From Flavobacterium sandaracinum (GTDB lineage Bacteria; Bacteroidota; Bacteroidia; Flavobacteriales; Flavobacteriaceae), in the NCBI RefSeq assembly GCF_004349135.1, contig NZ_SMFN01000009.1, positions 62,001 through 126,000 on the forward strand: a stretch of DNA of 64,000 nucleotides, written 5' to 3'. Positions 1-8,566 of this stretch are shown one piece after another. Within the stretch, counting starts at the first letter, position 1. Every line of letters starts with the position of its first letter. The translations under genes and the position numbers were made by a program. The notes below the pieces were generated by a model. It searched no databases and was not told the DNA's origin. It saw only the letters and a list, made by a program, of their open reading frames with translations.

Positions 1-246
1 TCTTTATAGGTTCTATATTTGAGCTATGGAATGTTACGAAATAATAGCACTGGTTTAATGTTTTCTTTCAAATACTTTTGAGACTCAAAAAAAACGTGGG
101 AATCCAACTTAATAAGGAAAAGATGTCTGTTTGTATCATTTCGTGTAACTTTGTTCAAATAGTTCAAAACCTGAAATCCCCGTAAATTAGCTGATAAACC
201 TAGGCTATATCCAAAAAGGGGAGAATAACTCTCCGCTTTTTGCTTA

Positions 247-726
247 TCATTTATCGATACAGTCAACAGTTGTAAATCTAAATTTCACACGTTCAAAATC
301 GATAGTGCCTTTAACTAAATAAGAGGCACCTAAAGTGGTTTGTATATCACCTTTGCCTAAAATAAATTCGTTCCCTCGCTTTAGAAATGCCATTGGATTT
401 TTATATGTTATTTTGTTATTAACGTCCCGAATAAATGTATAGCTGGCAAATAATGTATCTCCACGGAATTCTCCGGCGATTTTTCCAACCTTTTTCGGTC
501 TATTAAAAAATTTCATCACCATATTCCCGGTTATTTTTCCGTTTTTTAAAGTATTCATTTTTAATTCAATAGTATCCTGTTCATACAGCGCTTTATAACA
601 TTGTACGCTTATCACTTTTTCAGCTTGGACTTGGGTAGCCTTAACGGTTTTTTCGTTTTGATTTTTTTTACAACTTTGGAATCCAATACAAGCAAACAGC
701 AAACAAAAAAGGACTGGAGTTTTCAT
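247..726 (-). CDS. Small secreted lipoprotein, unknown function
   Basis: A 159-residue protein with a clear lipoprotein signal: a hydrophobic stretch at residues 3-15 followed by the lipobox-like GFQSC, so Cys19 should be lipidated. The mature part starts with a Lys/Asn-rich linker and continues with beta-strand-like segments. I do not recognise the family. The gene stands alone, upstream (on its own strand) of an 80-codon open frame I do not trust and downstream of an IS1182 relic. An AT-rich stretch before the ATG could hold its promoter. Being an expressed lipoprotein is well supported; any role is not. Confidence 0.75.
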   Translation of the reverse strand: MKTPVLFCLLFACIGFQSCKKNQNEKTVKATQVQAEKVISVQCYKALYEQDTIELKMNTLKNGKITGNMVMKFFNRPKKVGKIAGEFRGDTLFASYTFIRDVNNKITYKNPMAFLKRGNEFILGKGDIQTTLGASYLVKGTIDFERVKFRFTTVDCIDK

Positions 727-830
727 AATAGTAAAAATTTAGTTAATAAATATGGTAATACCTATTGCTAATTTACGCATAATTAACGTGTTATGAAAAT
801 TTCTTAATGACATTTAAATTGTAAATTATA

Positions 831-1406
831 CTATTCAAACATAATCGTTGCTTTTTTTTCTTTCTTAATGCCCATCTGGAACTGTAGTATAATGGATCTA
901 AAAACTTCAATAAAGGCCAAATGTTTGTCAATTTTCTTTTGACTAAAATTCGCTTTCTTGCTGTTGTGCGCTCTGCTTTTTGTACCGTCAATGGCGCTGG
1001 TTTCTCCGGCAATCAGATCGGCATCTTTCAAAAAAGAAACAAAGAGTTTAAATAGTTTTCTAAGCCCTGCTGGATTCTGCTTTCTAAAATCGGATATGCT
1101 GTGGTAATTGGGGCGAATATCTTCTAAGAGCCATTGTAATTCGATATTGCGAACACACTCTTTTTCTAATTTGCGAGAACTTCGCAGGCCATTTAAGTAA
1201 CCGTATAAATAGATTTTAAGAAACAACTTAGTGTCAAAACTAGGGCGCCCTTCGGATTTTATAGTTTGCACCGTAAAACCAAGAGCTTCAAGTGAAATGT
1301 ACTATACAAAGGCTTCAATAAAACGCACGGGGTTATCCAAAGCGATTTTATCTTCTAAACTGCTAATTTGTAATTGTTGACGCGATAATCCAGATATATG
1401 TTGCAT
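831..1406 (-). pseudogene. IS1182-family transposase, N-terminal relic with in-frame stop
   Basis: Read from the ATG at 1406, the frame gives a typical IS1182/DUF772 transposase N-terminus (ISGLSRQQLQISSLEDKIAL, then ALGF, GRPSFDTKLFLKIYLYGYL, the HSISDFRK block and the ETSAIDGTKSRA block). Codon 35 (1302-1304) is a TAG in the same frame, so the protein is interrupted after FIEAFV. The frame then stops at 831, about 190 codons in, whereas complete members of the family run to roughly 450-550 residues, so the catalytic C-terminal half is missing. It is a dead relic. Its 5' side faces the repeated motif at 1474-1497, also found next to the second IS1182 relic. Confidence 0.85.
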
Positions 1407-1473
1407 ATTTAAATGTACAATTTTTCTCTCTTATATCCAATATAAAATACTATATTTGATGCAAAAAAAAACG

Positions 1474-1497
1474 GAGGTTTTTTCACAGACTGACGTT
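1474..1497 (+). repeat. 24-bp boundary motif, copy 1
   Basis: GAGGTTTTTTCACAG, one variable base, then CTGACGTT. A second copy lies at 6213-6236 in the same orientation, with only the variable base differing (A here, C there). Both copies sit between an IS1182 relic and the first bases of a self-contained gene block. It could be the end of an IS element or one arm of a recombination site; here only this single arm is present. Confidence 0.6.
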
Positions 1498-1629
1498 GGC
1501 AGAAACCCTCGAGCTACACGAATTGCATAGAAACCTCCATAAAAAGATAACATTATCTAAAATAATGTAAAGATATTTCGCACTATTAAATACTTTTCAA
1601 ATTTTGTATCTTGCGAACAGTAAATTTTA

Positions 1630-2655
1630 ATGATGCTTAAAACAATTCAAATTATTGCATTACTTCAAGGACTTTTCGTCCTTTTTATTTTATATAACAA
1701 TCGTAAGAGTTATAAGAACACAACTTTTTGGTTATTATTCGGCAGTCTATTTTCTATCGTTCTATATATTATTGGAGATGACAAGAATAATTTATTTGTT
1801 AATAACACCGATTGGTTTCTTTTCGATAACACACTTTTTATAACATTTTTATTTTTGTTTGTTAGGTATTTCAAAAGCAAAAAAGAAAAGTTCATAAAAT
1901 CAGATTACTATTTTTTTATACCAAATATCATTTATCTAATTCTTGAAGTAATTGAAATAAAATTAATTCAAACTAATATAGTTATCGAAGTTTTAGAAGT
2001 ATTTTGCGAATTAACTTTTATCATCTACTTATCACTAATTTTATTTTCCATAATTTCAAGTAAAAGAAAAAATTGGATTATATATTTCATTATTCCAATC
2101 ATTATTTTGTTCGTTTTTTCACTCATTAATGATATTCTTAAAATCGTTGGATTATCAGAATTACCGTTTTTATCCGACCAAAACTTCAATTCATATCTTT
2201 TATTAGTTGTTGCGTTTTTATTCTATTTTATAGCTTTTAAGTTGTTTAATGGTAATAAAGAAATTTTACCTAAAGTAGAAATCGGTAAATACAAAAACTC
2301 AAATCTAAACGATGAAACAATTAATAAATATAAAACTGCTTTAATCAATGCAATGCAAATTGATAAAATATACCTTGATGGAAAATTATCCATACAAGAT
2401 GTTTCAGATAAATTAAATATTCCGCGTCAATACATTTCTGAAGTTTTAAACGAACATATGAATAACAATTTTCAAGATTTCATAAATGAATATAGAGTGG
2501 AAGAATTTGTAAACCGCCTAAAAAACGACCAAAATAATAATCTTACACTTTTAGGAATCGCTACAGATGTAGGTTTTAATTCCAAATCTTCTTTTAATGC
2601 TACATTCAAGAAATTCAAAGGCTTAACACCAACACAATTCAAGAAAAATCTTTAG
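1630..2655 (+). CDS. Membrane-bound AraC-type transcriptional regulator
   Basis: A 341-residue protein. Residues 1-205 form about six to seven hydrophobic segments, and residues 235-341 are an AraC/XylS DNA-binding domain with two helix-turn-helix units (LSIQDVSDKLNIPRQYISEV and LTLLGIATDVGFNSKSSFNA), ending in the usual FKKFKGLTPTQFKK. Such 7TM-HTH regulators are common in Bacteroidota and are thought to sense envelope signals directly. The sequence upstream contains ATTTTGTATCTTGCG, resembling the -7 box of the phylum. The next gene on the same strand, a BamA/TamA-like protein 105 bp downstream, is the obvious candidate target. The ligand cannot be told from sequence. Confidence 0.85.
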   Translation: MMLKTIQIIALLQGLFVLFILYNNRKSYKNTTFWLLFGSLFSIVLYIIGDDKNNLFVNNTDWFLFDNTLFITFLFLFVRYFKSKKEKFIKSDYYFFIPNIIYLILEVIEIKLIQTNIVIEVLEVFCELTFIIYLSLILFSIISSKRKNWIIYFIIPIIILFVFSLINDILKIVGLSELPFLSDQNFNSYLLLVVAFLFYFIAFKLFNGNKEILPKVEIGKYKNSNLNDETINKYKTALINAMQIDKIYLDGKLSIQDVSDKLNIPRQYISEVLNEHMNNNFQDFINEYRVEEFVNRLKNDQNNNLTLLGIATDVGFNSKSSFNATFKKFKGLTPTQFKKNL

Positions 2656-2760
2656 TAAAAAAAAATAATTGGTACAAATCAATCATCTTGCACTTATTTC
2701 ATTTTTAGGAAAACACAATTACTTACGATATTTGCGAAATAATTAAAAGAACCCAAAATT

Positions 2761-4167
2761 ATGTCGCAACTTAAATTAATTAAAAAGATTCTCTTTTGCA
2801 TTGTTTTAACTATTTCAACGTACTCAATTAACGCACAAGTAAACGATACACTTTCATTTGTAAAATCAAAACGAATGTCAGATGATGACCTTGCAAAAAA
2901 ACGAGAAGGAACTTTCATAACGGGTTTGCCTGACTTTTCATCAGATCCTGTAACAGGTTTTGGTTTTGGTCTTAGAAGTAATGTTTATTGGAACGGCGAA
3001 CGAACAAATCCACTTTTCGCCTACACACCTTACTTGGCAAAACTAAAAGCTAATGCAGCATATTACACTTCAAACGCAAGAGAATTAATTCTATCGTTAG
3101 ATGTGCCGTATTATAAAGGAACACGTTGGAGGTTTAAAATTGATTTTAAAGCACAACAAAATCCAGCAAATTTATATTTTGGCTCAACAGAATCAACGTT
3201 GGGCAATCTTCGATTGCCATCCAATGAAAACATTACTTTTTCAACATATGAAGCATTTGACAAAGCAAGAAAAACGCTAAGACCAGGTGGAATTGGAGAA
3301 GCAAGTTTTGTAACAGATGCCTTGTCAAACCGATTTAGAGAAACAGAATATATGCTTAATCTAAAAGGAGATTACGCAATAGGAAACGGAAAATGGCGAG
3401 TAATGGGCGGTTATGAAATTCAAAATTTAAGTTATAAAACTTTTGAAGGAGAATCAGCCGAGGCTATTAATCCAACAACTGGAGAAGAAACAACAGCGCC
3501 AAATGGACTATCACTTTTAAGAAGAGATTTTAATCAAGGCTTAATATCTGGCTTAAATGGTGGTTGGATTTCAATTTTACAAACCGCATTAATTTATGAC
3601 ACAAGAGATTTTGAACCCGACCCAACCAAAGGTTACTATTTTGAAATAGCAAACGAATATTCTAGCAAATATATTGGCTCACAATTTGACTTCAATAAAC
3701 TTTTTATTCAAGCAAGAGGATATCAAAAGTTACCTTTTGGAAAAAGAACTGTTGTCGCTGGAAGATTTGGAGTTGGTAACATTTTTGGCTCGAATACCCC
3801 ATTTTTTGAATTTCAAGACCAATGGAGTCCAGAAGGTAGCATCAATGCACTTGGTGGAAAGCAATCGTTGCGAGGTTATCGAGCAAATCGGTTTTTAGCA
3901 CGTTCTATGTGGTTCACAAATATTGAATTAAGATATAGAATTGCAGAAACAAAATTAGGAAAACAAAGATTTGCTTTCGGTGTCGCACCATTTTTTGATG
4001 CAGGAACAGTAAGAGACGAATGGCAAAATCTAAACTTTAAAAACATTCGTTACTCGTATGGTTTAGGTGCAAGAATTGCTTGGAATCAGTCCACAATTTT
4101 ATCATTTGATTACGGAATGTCAAAAGAAGATAAACTCTTCTACATCGGCATAGGTCAAGCTTTTTAA
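2761..4167 (+). CDS. BamA/TamA-type outer-membrane protein with DUF5982 N-terminus
   Basis: 468 residues with a signal peptide ending at INAQ (about residue 26). Residues 35-75 carry the DUF5982-type segment (KSKRMSDDDLAKKREGTF, then GLPDFSSDPVTGFGFG). The rest is aromatic, alternating beta-barrel sequence of the Omp85/surface-antigen type, including GSINALGGKQSLRGYRANRF, which matches the RGY/F signature on the L6 loop of Omp85 barrels, and a final Phe in GIGQAF. There are no POTRA repeats, so it is unlikely to be the housekeeping BamA. It may move or anchor a specific surface protein or lipid. It stands with the AraC regulator inside a block that has cassette-like ends. Confidence 0.85.
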   Translation: MSQLKLIKKILFCIVLTISTYSINAQVNDTLSFVKSKRMSDDDLAKKREGTFITGLPDFSSDPVTGFGFGLRSNVYWNGERTNPLFAYTPYLAKLKANAAYYTSNARELILSLDVPYYKGTRWRFKIDFKAQQNPANLYFGSTESTLGNLRLPSNENITFSTYEAFDKARKTLRPGGIGEASFVTDALSNRFRETEYMLNLKGDYAIGNGKWRVMGGYEIQNLSYKTFEGESAEAINPTTGEETTAPNGLSLLRRDFNQGLISGLNGGWISILQTALIYDTRDFEPDPTKGYYFEIANEYSSKYIGSQFDFNKLFIQARGYQKLPFGKRTVVAGRFGVGNIFGSNTPFFEFQDQWSPEGSINALGGKQSLRGYRANRFLARSMWFTNIELRYRIAETKLGKQRFAFGVAPFFDAGTVRDEWQNLNFKNIRYSYGLGARIAWNQSTILSFDYGMSKEDKLFYIGIGQAF

Positions 4168-4366
4168 CAAATTAGTTTGGTATTATTTGTAAAGATTTTG
4201 GAGATATAAAAACATTGTATGTTACAAACAGAAATATAAAACTACCTAGCCTGATTTATATTTATTGCTATCGCAATTATATATATCCGACTTACATTGA
4301 TTGAAACCCGCAACCTAATTATATAAGGATTGCAAAACAGAACGGAAACAGAAAGAATAAAGGGCA

Positions 4367-4395
4367 TCTGCCAACAGCCGTAGCTGTTGCGCAAC
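4367..4395. other. Hairpin at the 3' end of gene block 1 (attC-like)
   Basis: TCTGCCAAC (4367-4375) is the exact reverse complement of GTTGGCAGA at 1495-1503, the start of the same gene block. It runs straight into a 7-bp perfect hairpin (CAACAGC, loop CGTA, GCTGTTG, 4372-4389) and then GCGCAAC. An integron attC site has an outer box complementary to the start of its own cassette around a folded stem, and this fits in outline. The outer boxes do not match the RYYYAAC consensus exactly and the stem is short, so the call is tentative. Confidence 0.4.
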
Positions 4396-4436
4396 CTCAT
4401 TCAAAAACTAAACTTTCAAAATAAGTATAAAAAACA

Positions 4437-4470
4437 ACCTCGTTTAAGCACATTTAAGCGAGGTTTGTTT
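4437..4470. terminator. Bidirectional hairpin terminator at the end of the IS1182 relic
   Basis: CCTCGTTTAAG, a short loop, and TTTAAGCGAGG form a stem of about 10 bp with one or two mismatches, flanked by an A-rich run on the left and a T-rich run on the right. It lies just past the stop of the transposase reading frame and could stop transcription in either direction. It may also be part of the IS end. Confidence 0.6.
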
Positions 4471-5945
4471 TTGGTTTTAAGTTGTAGTTTTTAAAAAATA
4501 AGCCACTTAAAAACAAGTATTTCAAGTCATAAAAAGCTGTTTTTACAGAAGTGGGTGCTTTTGTTTGTATTTCATTTACAACTCCAGCTTTTGTTTTTGT
4601 TTTTTTGGTGATAAACTTCAAATATTTCTTCAAATTATAGGTTAATGCTGCCATCAAAACGTGTTTGTTAGCTTGCTTGATTCCTCTTGTATTTACTCGC
4701 TTCATATTGGTAAAATTGACCAATGTTCCAATTACAGGTTCTACTGTTTTACTTCTCACGCGTACCATTTTCTTGGCATAGTGTGGATTTTGGGTGAGTT
4801 TTAAGTGCATTCTGTCGTAGTGTTCTTTGTGGATGCTGTCGTCTATCTTTTTAAACTTGGTGCTTTTTCCGCAGCATTGTTCTCGTAGTGGACAGTTTTT
4901 GCAATCGCTCTCACTACTGCGATAGGTACGTTTGGTGTAGCCTTTGCTATCGATTTTTTCGCCTTTAAATACTAAATTAGCTTTGTTTCCTCCTGCTTTT
5001 ATACATTCGTACTGATGCAATTCTTTGTTGAAAATAAATCCTGCTCTCTCAGGTTTGTATTGCCCAAAGTTTGGAATGTAGGCATTGATGTTTTTTTTGG
5101 TTCAAATACTTTAAAGCTTCTCCACTACTGTAACCTCCATCGGCTAAAAGTTCTTCTAATTCAATGCCGTTTTCTTGTAAATTTCCCTCTGTTAGTTCAA
5201 CTTTTTTTTCTAAACATTGACTATCGCGTTTGTCTGCAAAATCAGAACAAGCTCCTGTTATTAAGTGATGAGCATCGTCAACAGCGATTTGTCCAAAATA
5301 GTTTAACTGTCTTGCCTTTCCTGGTTTTACACTTACCCTGGCATCAGAATCTGTGAGTGAATAATGGGTATGATTCGATACATATTTTGGACGTATTAAA
5401 TTCCCGTATTCATCTACTCTATCGCCTTTTTGATTGGCATTAGGCATTCCTTTATAGGCTTCTTGTTTCCAAGCGTGGTGTTGTTCCACTAGTTTCTTTC
5501 TGGTGCTGGTTGTTTTGAACTCGCTATTCTCTTCCAATTCATTTACAAAAGCACTGGCATCTTCCAATACTTCTTTCTCAACTAAACTATCCATAGAAGC
5601 ATTGGCTTTGATAAAAACGCTATCCACGGCTTGACGTTTGCCTCGAATCATCCCTTTGGAAACACATATCCTTAAAACGGCTTTGAATAAGGTTAAAAAT
5701 ACTTCTTCGCCATACAACTGACGGGTTCTACTAATTGTGCTGTGCCAAGGTAAGGCTTCATCAATGTCATACCGGATAAACAAACGAACATCTAAACAAT
5801 TGGAGCAATATTCTATGAGTTTTCTATCCGAATTGATATTGTTTAAATAGCCTACCAAACAGATTTTGAAAAACACAACAGGATCAATACTTTCTTGTCC
5901 TTCCTCTCCATAATACTGGGCTGTGGCATAGTTAAAAATACTATT
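4454..5945 (-). pseudogene. IS1182-family transposase, 5'-truncated and frameshifted
   Basis: Two adjoining frames make one IS1182 transposase. 5049-5945 encodes SIDPVVFFKICLVGYL, the LPWHSTISRTRQLYGEEVF block, the QAVDSVFIKANASMDSL catalytic-type block and LADGGYSSGEALKYLNQK. 4454-5090 continues in another frame with the Cys-rich CKNCPLREQCC segment, EPVIGTLVNFTNMKRVNTRG and the C-terminal tail. The join is at a run of eight A (sense strand, about 5091-5098); removing one A restores INAYIPNFGQYKPERAGF. The first 40 or so residues of the family are also absent: upstream of SIFNYATAQYYG there is a stop at 5946-5948 and no homology. It is therefore inactive even if the A-run slips. It differs in sequence from the relic at 831-1406. 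Confidence 0.88.
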
Positions 5946-6117
5946 TTATTTATTTTTTCGCAAGTTTTTTTTGATATATTTGTTGTGGTGTGCAACAAGC
6001 ACAGCCGTTTCTCGCAATTGCGAATTTTGTGGTACGTTCACGTTTAAGTTTCGTAAGAAATTTTATCTTTGAAAGAAAATAAGTAGTTCCGAAGCTCGCA
6101 ACCTCGCCAAGCGCCGG

Positions 6118-6236
6118 AACGTCAGGCCATGAAAAAACTAAAAAGAACCTCTTGAGAATCCCATATTTGAGATTGTTCTTTGGTAGCCCTCCGAATACTC
6201 TCTAGATTTGAAGAGGTTTTTTCACAGCCTGACGTT
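6118..6236. repeat. Long imperfect palindrome (attC-like or MITE-like)
   Basis: The ends form a 10-bp perfect inverted repeat (AACGTCAGGC at 6118-6127, GCCTGACGTT at 6227-6236). The similarity continues inward: TGAAAAAAC and later CCTCTT on the left, AAGAGGTTTTTTCACA on the right. The element is 119 bp with no coding capacity. The right arm is copy 2 of the 24-bp boundary motif (6213-6236). GTTAGGT at 6234-6240 fits the integron GTTRRRY core. A large attC (57-141 bp is the known range) and a miniature inverted-repeat element would look alike at this level. The 170 bp to its left (5946-6117) contain no gene I can recognise. Confidence 0.5.
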
Positions 6237-6349
6237 AGGTGCAAGCGTAACCACACGAAAACTACAGCATCCCAACCAATAAAAGTTATCTTTGCAAGTG
6301 GACAAGCCGAACACCACATTAAGAAGTAGGCAAAAGAAAAATAAATAGA

Positions 6350-7021
6350 ATGACAATGAACAAAAAAATGATTTACGGTTTAATCGTAATAGCTGGTTTA
6401 GCAACATCCTGCAACCAAGCAACAGACAAAGTAAAAGAAGAAGCAAACAAGGTAATTGCTCAGACAAACGAAAGCGTTCAGAAAACAATTAACGACTTAG
6501 GGTTGGTTTATGTTGAAGAAGGAGCACAAACGATTATTACTTACGAAGAAGTAAATGCTGCACAACAAGCCTGGTGCGATGCTTTGGTAAAAATTGGACA
6601 ATTGAAAGAAGAGGGTGGAGATTACAAAGCCTTTGCAAATGAAGTACTGTCTTCAGCTTACAATTATGACAACGGTAAAGTATTTTTTAAACCAACATTA
6701 GCCTATGGCGACCAAACTTTTAGAAACGACAAAAAGGGTGCATTAGCCTATTTTATAGGTGGCGACCCTGACTATCCGAACGACAAAGGCTTTGCATTGA
6801 CACCGTGGGTTAAAGCAAGATATGACAATGCTGGAGAGAAAAACGAAGGCATACAAATTTACGGTTCTGTAGCAATTACTATGGGTAATGTATGGGTAAC
6901 AGGTAAAGACGGTAAAGAAGTAATGGTTGACAAAACTTGGGTTTTCAAAAAAGGCAAAGACGGAAAACTTAGAATTATTGTGCATAAATCAGCCCTTCCT
7001 TTTACTCCACAAACTAAATAA
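6350..7021 (+). CDS. Secreted lipoprotein, SnoaL/NTF2-like family
   Basis: 223 residues. The N-terminal MNKKMIYGLIVIAGLATSC gives a lipoprotein signal with Cys21. A Lys/Glu-rich helix (residues 25-50) follows, then a domain of about 165 residues with YFIGGDPDYPNDKGFALTPW and a C-terminal IVHKSALPFTP. This resembles a group of NTF2/SnoaL-like proteins often mislabelled phosphoribosyl-AMP cyclohydrolase; I see no basis for that enzyme activity. The start may be at 6350 or 6356; both retain the signal. It is the first gene of block 2, separated from the next operon by a hairpin terminator, so it is probably its own transcript. Confidence 0.72.
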   Translation: MTMNKKMIYGLIVIAGLATSCNQATDKVKEEANKVIAQTNESVQKTINDLGLVYVEEGAQTIITYEEVNAAQQAWCDALVKIGQLKEEGGDYKAFANEVLSSAYNYDNGKVFFKPTLAYGDQTFRNDKKGALAYFIGGDPDYPNDKGFALTPWVKARYDNAGEKNEGIQIYGSVAITMGNVWVTGKDGKEVMVDKTWVFKKGKDGKLRIIVHKSALPFTPQTK

Positions 7022-7027
7022 TTAACT

Positions 7028-7056
7028 AAAAGGGCTGAGCTTAGCTCAACCCTTTT
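7028..7056 (+). terminator. Rho-independent terminator after the lipoprotein gene
   Basis: AAAAGGGCTGAGC, a TTA loop and GCTCAACCCTTTT form a 12-bp stem with one mismatch. It begins 6 bp after the stop codon and ends 16 bp before the next ATG. The T-tract is short (TTTTAAT). Confidence 0.6.
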
Positions 7057-7072
7057 AATACTTTCCCAATTT

Positions 7073-7849
7073 ATGCTAAAAAGATACATAATTATAATCA
7101 TTTTTCTTTCCTTAAGTAATACTTCATTTTCCCAAAATACAAGAATAACAAACCGTAATTCCATTGGGTGGTATAATTATTTTGGCACATTTAAACTCAA
7201 CAACAAATTTGGACTGCATACGGAATATCAATTTCGCAGAAACGATGTAATAACAGAATGGCAACAAAGCTTGCTACGAGTTGGGGTGAATTATCAACTC
7301 AATCCAAAAATTCAATTACGAGTTGGTTATGCTTGGATAGAAACTTTTCCCTATGGTGAAATCCCAATAAATGGAATGGGAAAAGATTTTACTGAACATC
7401 GCTTATTTCAAATGGCAACAATAACTGACAAAGCAGGTATTGTGGATTTATCGCACCGTTTTATGCTTGAACAGCGTTGGGTTGGTAGGTACTCCAATGC
7501 CAATTTGAACAAAGAAGATGAATATCCTTTGCTTAACAGGTTTAGGTATATGTTTCGTTTACAAGTCCCTTTAAAAGGAAAAGAAATAAAAGATAAAACA
7601 CCATACTTAGCCATTTATGAGGAAGTGTTTATTGGTTTTGGTGAAAACGTAAATGAAAATATTTTTGACCAAAACAGGTTAGGTGTTTTAATGGGTTACC
7701 GATTAAATCAAAATATACGATTAGAGGCAGGTTATTTAAATCAAATCCTTCAACTTGGGCGTGAAGTAAATGGTAGAAATGTTTTTCAGCAGAACAATGG
7801 ATTTATACTAAATGCAAATTTCAATATTGACTTAACAAAAAAACAATAA
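7073..7849 (+). CDS. DUF2490 outer-membrane beta-barrel protein
   Basis: 258 residues with a signal peptide cut near SNTSFSQ (about residue 20). The rest is beta-barrel-like, with the DUF2490 pattern: SIGWYNYFGTFKLNNKFGL, YQFRRND, FTEHRLFQM, SHRFMLEQRWVG, RFRYMFR, EVFIGFGENV and FDQNRLGVLMGYRLNQN. It is closely related in motif order to the protein at 23178-23867 and more distantly to the one at 9865-10602. DUF2490 proteins are predicted barrels of unknown substrate. It is the first gene of a tight operon (6 bp before terC), so it probably works with the inner-membrane proteins encoded next. Confidence 0.85.
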   Translation: MLKRYIIIIIFLSLSNTSFSQNTRITNRNSIGWYNYFGTFKLNNKFGLHTEYQFRRNDVITEWQQSLLRVGVNYQLNPKIQLRVGYAWIETFPYGEIPINGMGKDFTEHRLFQMATITDKAGIVDLSHRFMLEQRWVGRYSNANLNKEDEYPLLNRFRYMFRLQVPLKGKEIKDKTPYLAIYEEVFIGFGENVNENIFDQNRLGVLMGYRLNQNIRLEAGYLNQILQLGREVNGRNVFQQNNGFILNANFNIDLTKKQ

Positions 7850-7855
7850 TATCCA

Positions 7856-8566
7856 ATGAGCGAATTCATAATACCACTTATTACCCTTATATCTTTAGAA
7901 TTAATTTTGGGGATTGACAATATCATCTTCATCTCCATCCTTACAGACAAACTACCACCCGAACAAAGAAACAAACTTCGATATATGGGGCTTGGCTTGG
8001 CTGTGGTTTTTAGGCTTATATTATTAGCTGGTATAGCTTGGATATTAAAGTTAGACCAAACACTTTTTACGATAATTAATATAGACATCTCTGGAAAAGG
8101 AATAATATTAATATTAGGAGGTTTGTTTTTAATATGGAAAAGCACAAAAGAAATATACCACAAAACAGAATTAGCTAACAATCCTGAAAAGGCAAAAACA
8201 TTAAACGGTAATTTTAGAAAGCTACTTTTAGAAATCATTATATTGGATTTAGTTTTTTCTATTGATAGTATTATTACAGCAGTAGGTATGGTAAAAGAAC
8301 TTTGGATAATGTATGTGGCAGTTATTGTTAGTGTCGTTATAATGCTTATTGCATCAAAACCAATAAGTGAGTTTATACAAAAGCATCCTTCATTCAAGAT
8401 TTTGGCACTATCTTTTTTAATTATGATAGGTATCGCTTTGTTAGGCGAAGGATTGCATTTTGAAATTCCCAAAGGATATATCTATTTTTCAATGGCATTT
8501 TCCTTTATTGTAAATTTTATACAAGTAAAAACCCATACAATGCCTAATAACGAGCTTGCAAAATGA
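7856..8566 (+). CDS. TerC-family integral membrane protein
   Basis: 236 residues and about seven hydrophobic helices. Both halves carry the acidic membrane motifs of the TerC family: LELILGIDN near the N-terminus and DLVFSIDS around residue 130. TerC-type proteins are linked to metal-ion (Mn, Ca) export and resistance to tellurite or alkaline stress. This one is of the short YgjT/YceF-like type and differs from the 303-residue Alx-like protein at 15493-16404. It lies 6 bp after the DUF2490 gene and overlaps the Fic gene by 4 bp (ATGA), so the three are almost certainly co-translated. Confidence 0.9.
   Translation: MSEFIIPLITLISLELILGIDNIIFISILTDKLPPEQRNKLRYMGLGLAVVFRLILLAGIAWILKLDQTLFTIINIDISGKGIILILGGLFLIWKSTKEIYHKTELANNPEKAKTLNGNFRKLLLEIIILDLVFSIDSIITAVGMVKELWIMYVAVIVSVVIMLIASKPISEFIQKHPSFKILALSFLIMIGIALLGEGLHFEIPKGYIYFSMAFSFIVNFIQVKTHTMPNNELAK

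Noticed and set aside
24..266. 80-codon open frame on the minus strand
   Set aside because: It overlaps the end of the lipoprotein gene by 20 bp, has no recognisable domain or signal and a composition like random AT-rich DNA. Kept out for lack of support.
6350..7021. Phosphoribosyl-AMP cyclohydrolase as the product
   Set aside because: Related proteins often carry this name, but HisI zinc motifs are absent and the protein is an exported lipoprotein.
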